A program made the position numbers and the translations under genes. From contig UQMC01000110.1 of the NCBI GenBank assembly GCA_900542115.1, forward strand, positions 1 through 6,415: 6,415 nucleotides of DNA. Reading direction: 5' to 3'. Below, one piece after another: positions 5,482 to 6,415 of the stretch. The notes beneath the pieces are model-generated. The model was not told where the DNA came from and searched no databases. It saw nothing but the letters and a program-made list of their open reading frames with translations. The first letter of the stretch is position 1; every line of letters starts with the position of its first letter. Source of the stretch: an uncultured Oscillibacter sp. GTDB lineage: Bacteria > Bacillota > Clostridia > Oscillospirales > Oscillospiraceae.

Positions 5482-6365
5482 GGAAAAGATGGATCGTGCT
5501 GACGCTTTGCACTCTGGTGCTGCTGGTCATCGGCTGCGCCGTGGGAACGGCCACTGTCCGGCAGGAGCCGGAGGGAACGGCGTATCAGCTCTATTTTCTG
5601 GAGCGGACGCTAGCGGACGCCGATGGCGGCGACGCCCTCCGGGCGGAGGAGCGGGCCATCGACGATACCGGCTGCACGGCGGAGGAAACGGCCCGGCTGC
5701 TGCTGGAAGCGCTGCTGCGGGGACCGAAGGACCCGCTGCTGGAAAGTCCGTTTCCCAAGGGAACGTCCCTTGTATCCGTGGAGCGGGTGGGAACGGAGCT
5801 GCGGGTGGACCTTTCGGCGGCCTATGGCGGGCTTTCCGGCGTGGAACTGTCGCTGGCGGATTATGCCATCACGCTGACACTGACCCAGCTCCCGGATGTG
5901 GCCCGGGTGCGAATCACCGTGCTGGGGGAGGAGCTGGACTACCGCAGCCGGCAGGTATTTTTGAGCCGGGATGTGCTGCTGGCCCCCAAGGAGGATGTTG
6001 TGAGCACCGTGGCGGTGTCGCTGTACTTCCCGGATGGGGACGGTGTGCTGACGGAGGAAAAGCGGACGCTGAATCTCTATGAGGGTGACACACAGGGCGG
6101 CGCCGTGATTCGGGCGCTGGAAAACGGCCCGGAGGCAAAGGGCCTGCAGAGCGCCTTGCCGGAGGGCTTTAAGGTCCGCAAGGTGTGGGCGGAGGAGGGC
6201 GTGTGCTACGTGAGCCTTTCCTCGGCGCTGCTGGAGGGCCGCCCGGACCCGGCGGCGCTGACGCTGGCCATTGACGCGCTGGAGCGGTCGCTGCTGTCGC
6301 TGGAGTCCGTGGAGGAGGTGCGCTTCCTTGTGGACGGTGAGTTTGCCGACGCCTACGGCCCGGTG
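5478..6365 (+). CDS. GerMN-domain lipoprotein, 3' partial at contig end
   Basis: A GTG at 5478 overlaps the kinase TGA (GTGA). GAAGGGGG at 5461-5468 lies 9 nt upstream. The genuine part is 296 residues: basic N-terminus RKRW, a hydrophobic helix, and a lipobox-like VIGC with C20 as the probable lipidated cysteine. Two tandem GerMN (sporulation/spore germination) domains follow, at about 36-165 and 176-296; the second begins VAVSLYFPDGDG and contains TQGGAVIRALENGP. The protein would sit on the outer face of the membrane. Full-length two-domain relatives are only slightly longer, so probably just the last few residues are missing. The frame continues without a stop through 6366-6415, but that part is sequencing adapter. 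GerM of Bacillus acts in sporulation and germination; LpqB of Actinobacteria carries a GerMN domain and works with the MtrAB kinase pair. The position next to a kinase makes an LpqB-like role plausible. Confidence 0.88.
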
Positions 6366-6415
6366 AGATCGGAAGAGCGTCGTGTAGGGAAAGAGTGTAG
6401 ATCTCGGTGGTCGCC
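6366..6415 (+). other. Illumina TruSeq adapter contamination at contig end
   Basis: These 50 bases match, by my recall of the oligo, the reverse complement of the TruSeq universal adapter, starting AGATCGGAAGAGC and continuing through GTCGTGTAGGGAAAGAGTG to the window end. In the GerMN frame they translate to RSEERRVGKECRSRWS, a well-known artefact tail in predicted proteins. They are not genomic sequence. Confidence 0.98.

Noticed and set aside
5489..6082. 197-codon plus-strand frame overlapping the GerMN gene
   Set aside because: Gly/Ala-rich out-of-frame reading; the frame from GTG 5478 gives a lipobox and two GerMN domains.

Overview
The window looks like a contig from a GC-rich, low-copy-repeat genome of the Clostridia, most like gut Oscillospiraceae (Flavonifractor/Lawsonibacter/Oscillibacter type). 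This placement is an inference. It rests on the high GC content, strong AGGAG ribosome binding sites, sigma-A-type promoters, Gram-positive gene content (S11 D,D-carboxypeptidase, ComEA-type helix-hairpin-helix protein, GerMN lipoprotein) and dense, overlapping genes. I see no tRNA, rRNA, CRISPR, insertion sequence or phage gene.

Layout. Two genes lie on the minus strand in the left half: an M20-family amidohydrolase (1193 down to about 51, its 3' end damaged near the contig edge) and a secreted D-alanyl-D-alanine carboxypeptidase (2892 down to 1534). About 340 bases separate them. That gap holds a rho-independent terminator for the carboxypeptidase, a sigma-A promoter for the amidohydrolase, and an unusually hairpin-rich stretch that may be a dispersed repeat. 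A 120-bp divergent promoter region (2893-3012) contains a 13-14 bp inverted repeat around a GC-rich palindrome.

To the right lies a tightly overlapped plus-strand operon: a short membrane-anchored ComEA-like DNA-binding protein, an OmpR-family response regulator with a TTG start, a membrane sensor histidine kinase whose best start is an ATT codon, and a GerMN-domain lipoprotein that runs to the contig end. The order regulator - kinase - GerMN lipoprotein recalls mtrA-mtrB-lpqB of Actinobacteria. It suggests a cell-envelope signalling module with an outward-facing lipoprotein partner, divergently paired with a peptidoglycan-trimming enzyme.

The last 50 bases (6366-6415) are not genomic. They match the reverse complement of the Illumina TruSeq universal adapter and extend the GerMN reading frame artificially. 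The first ~190 bases also behave abnormally: expected M20 C-terminal motifs appear scattered over different frames, which suggests either a decayed gene end or error-rich read-end sequence. Both contig ends should be treated as unreliable.
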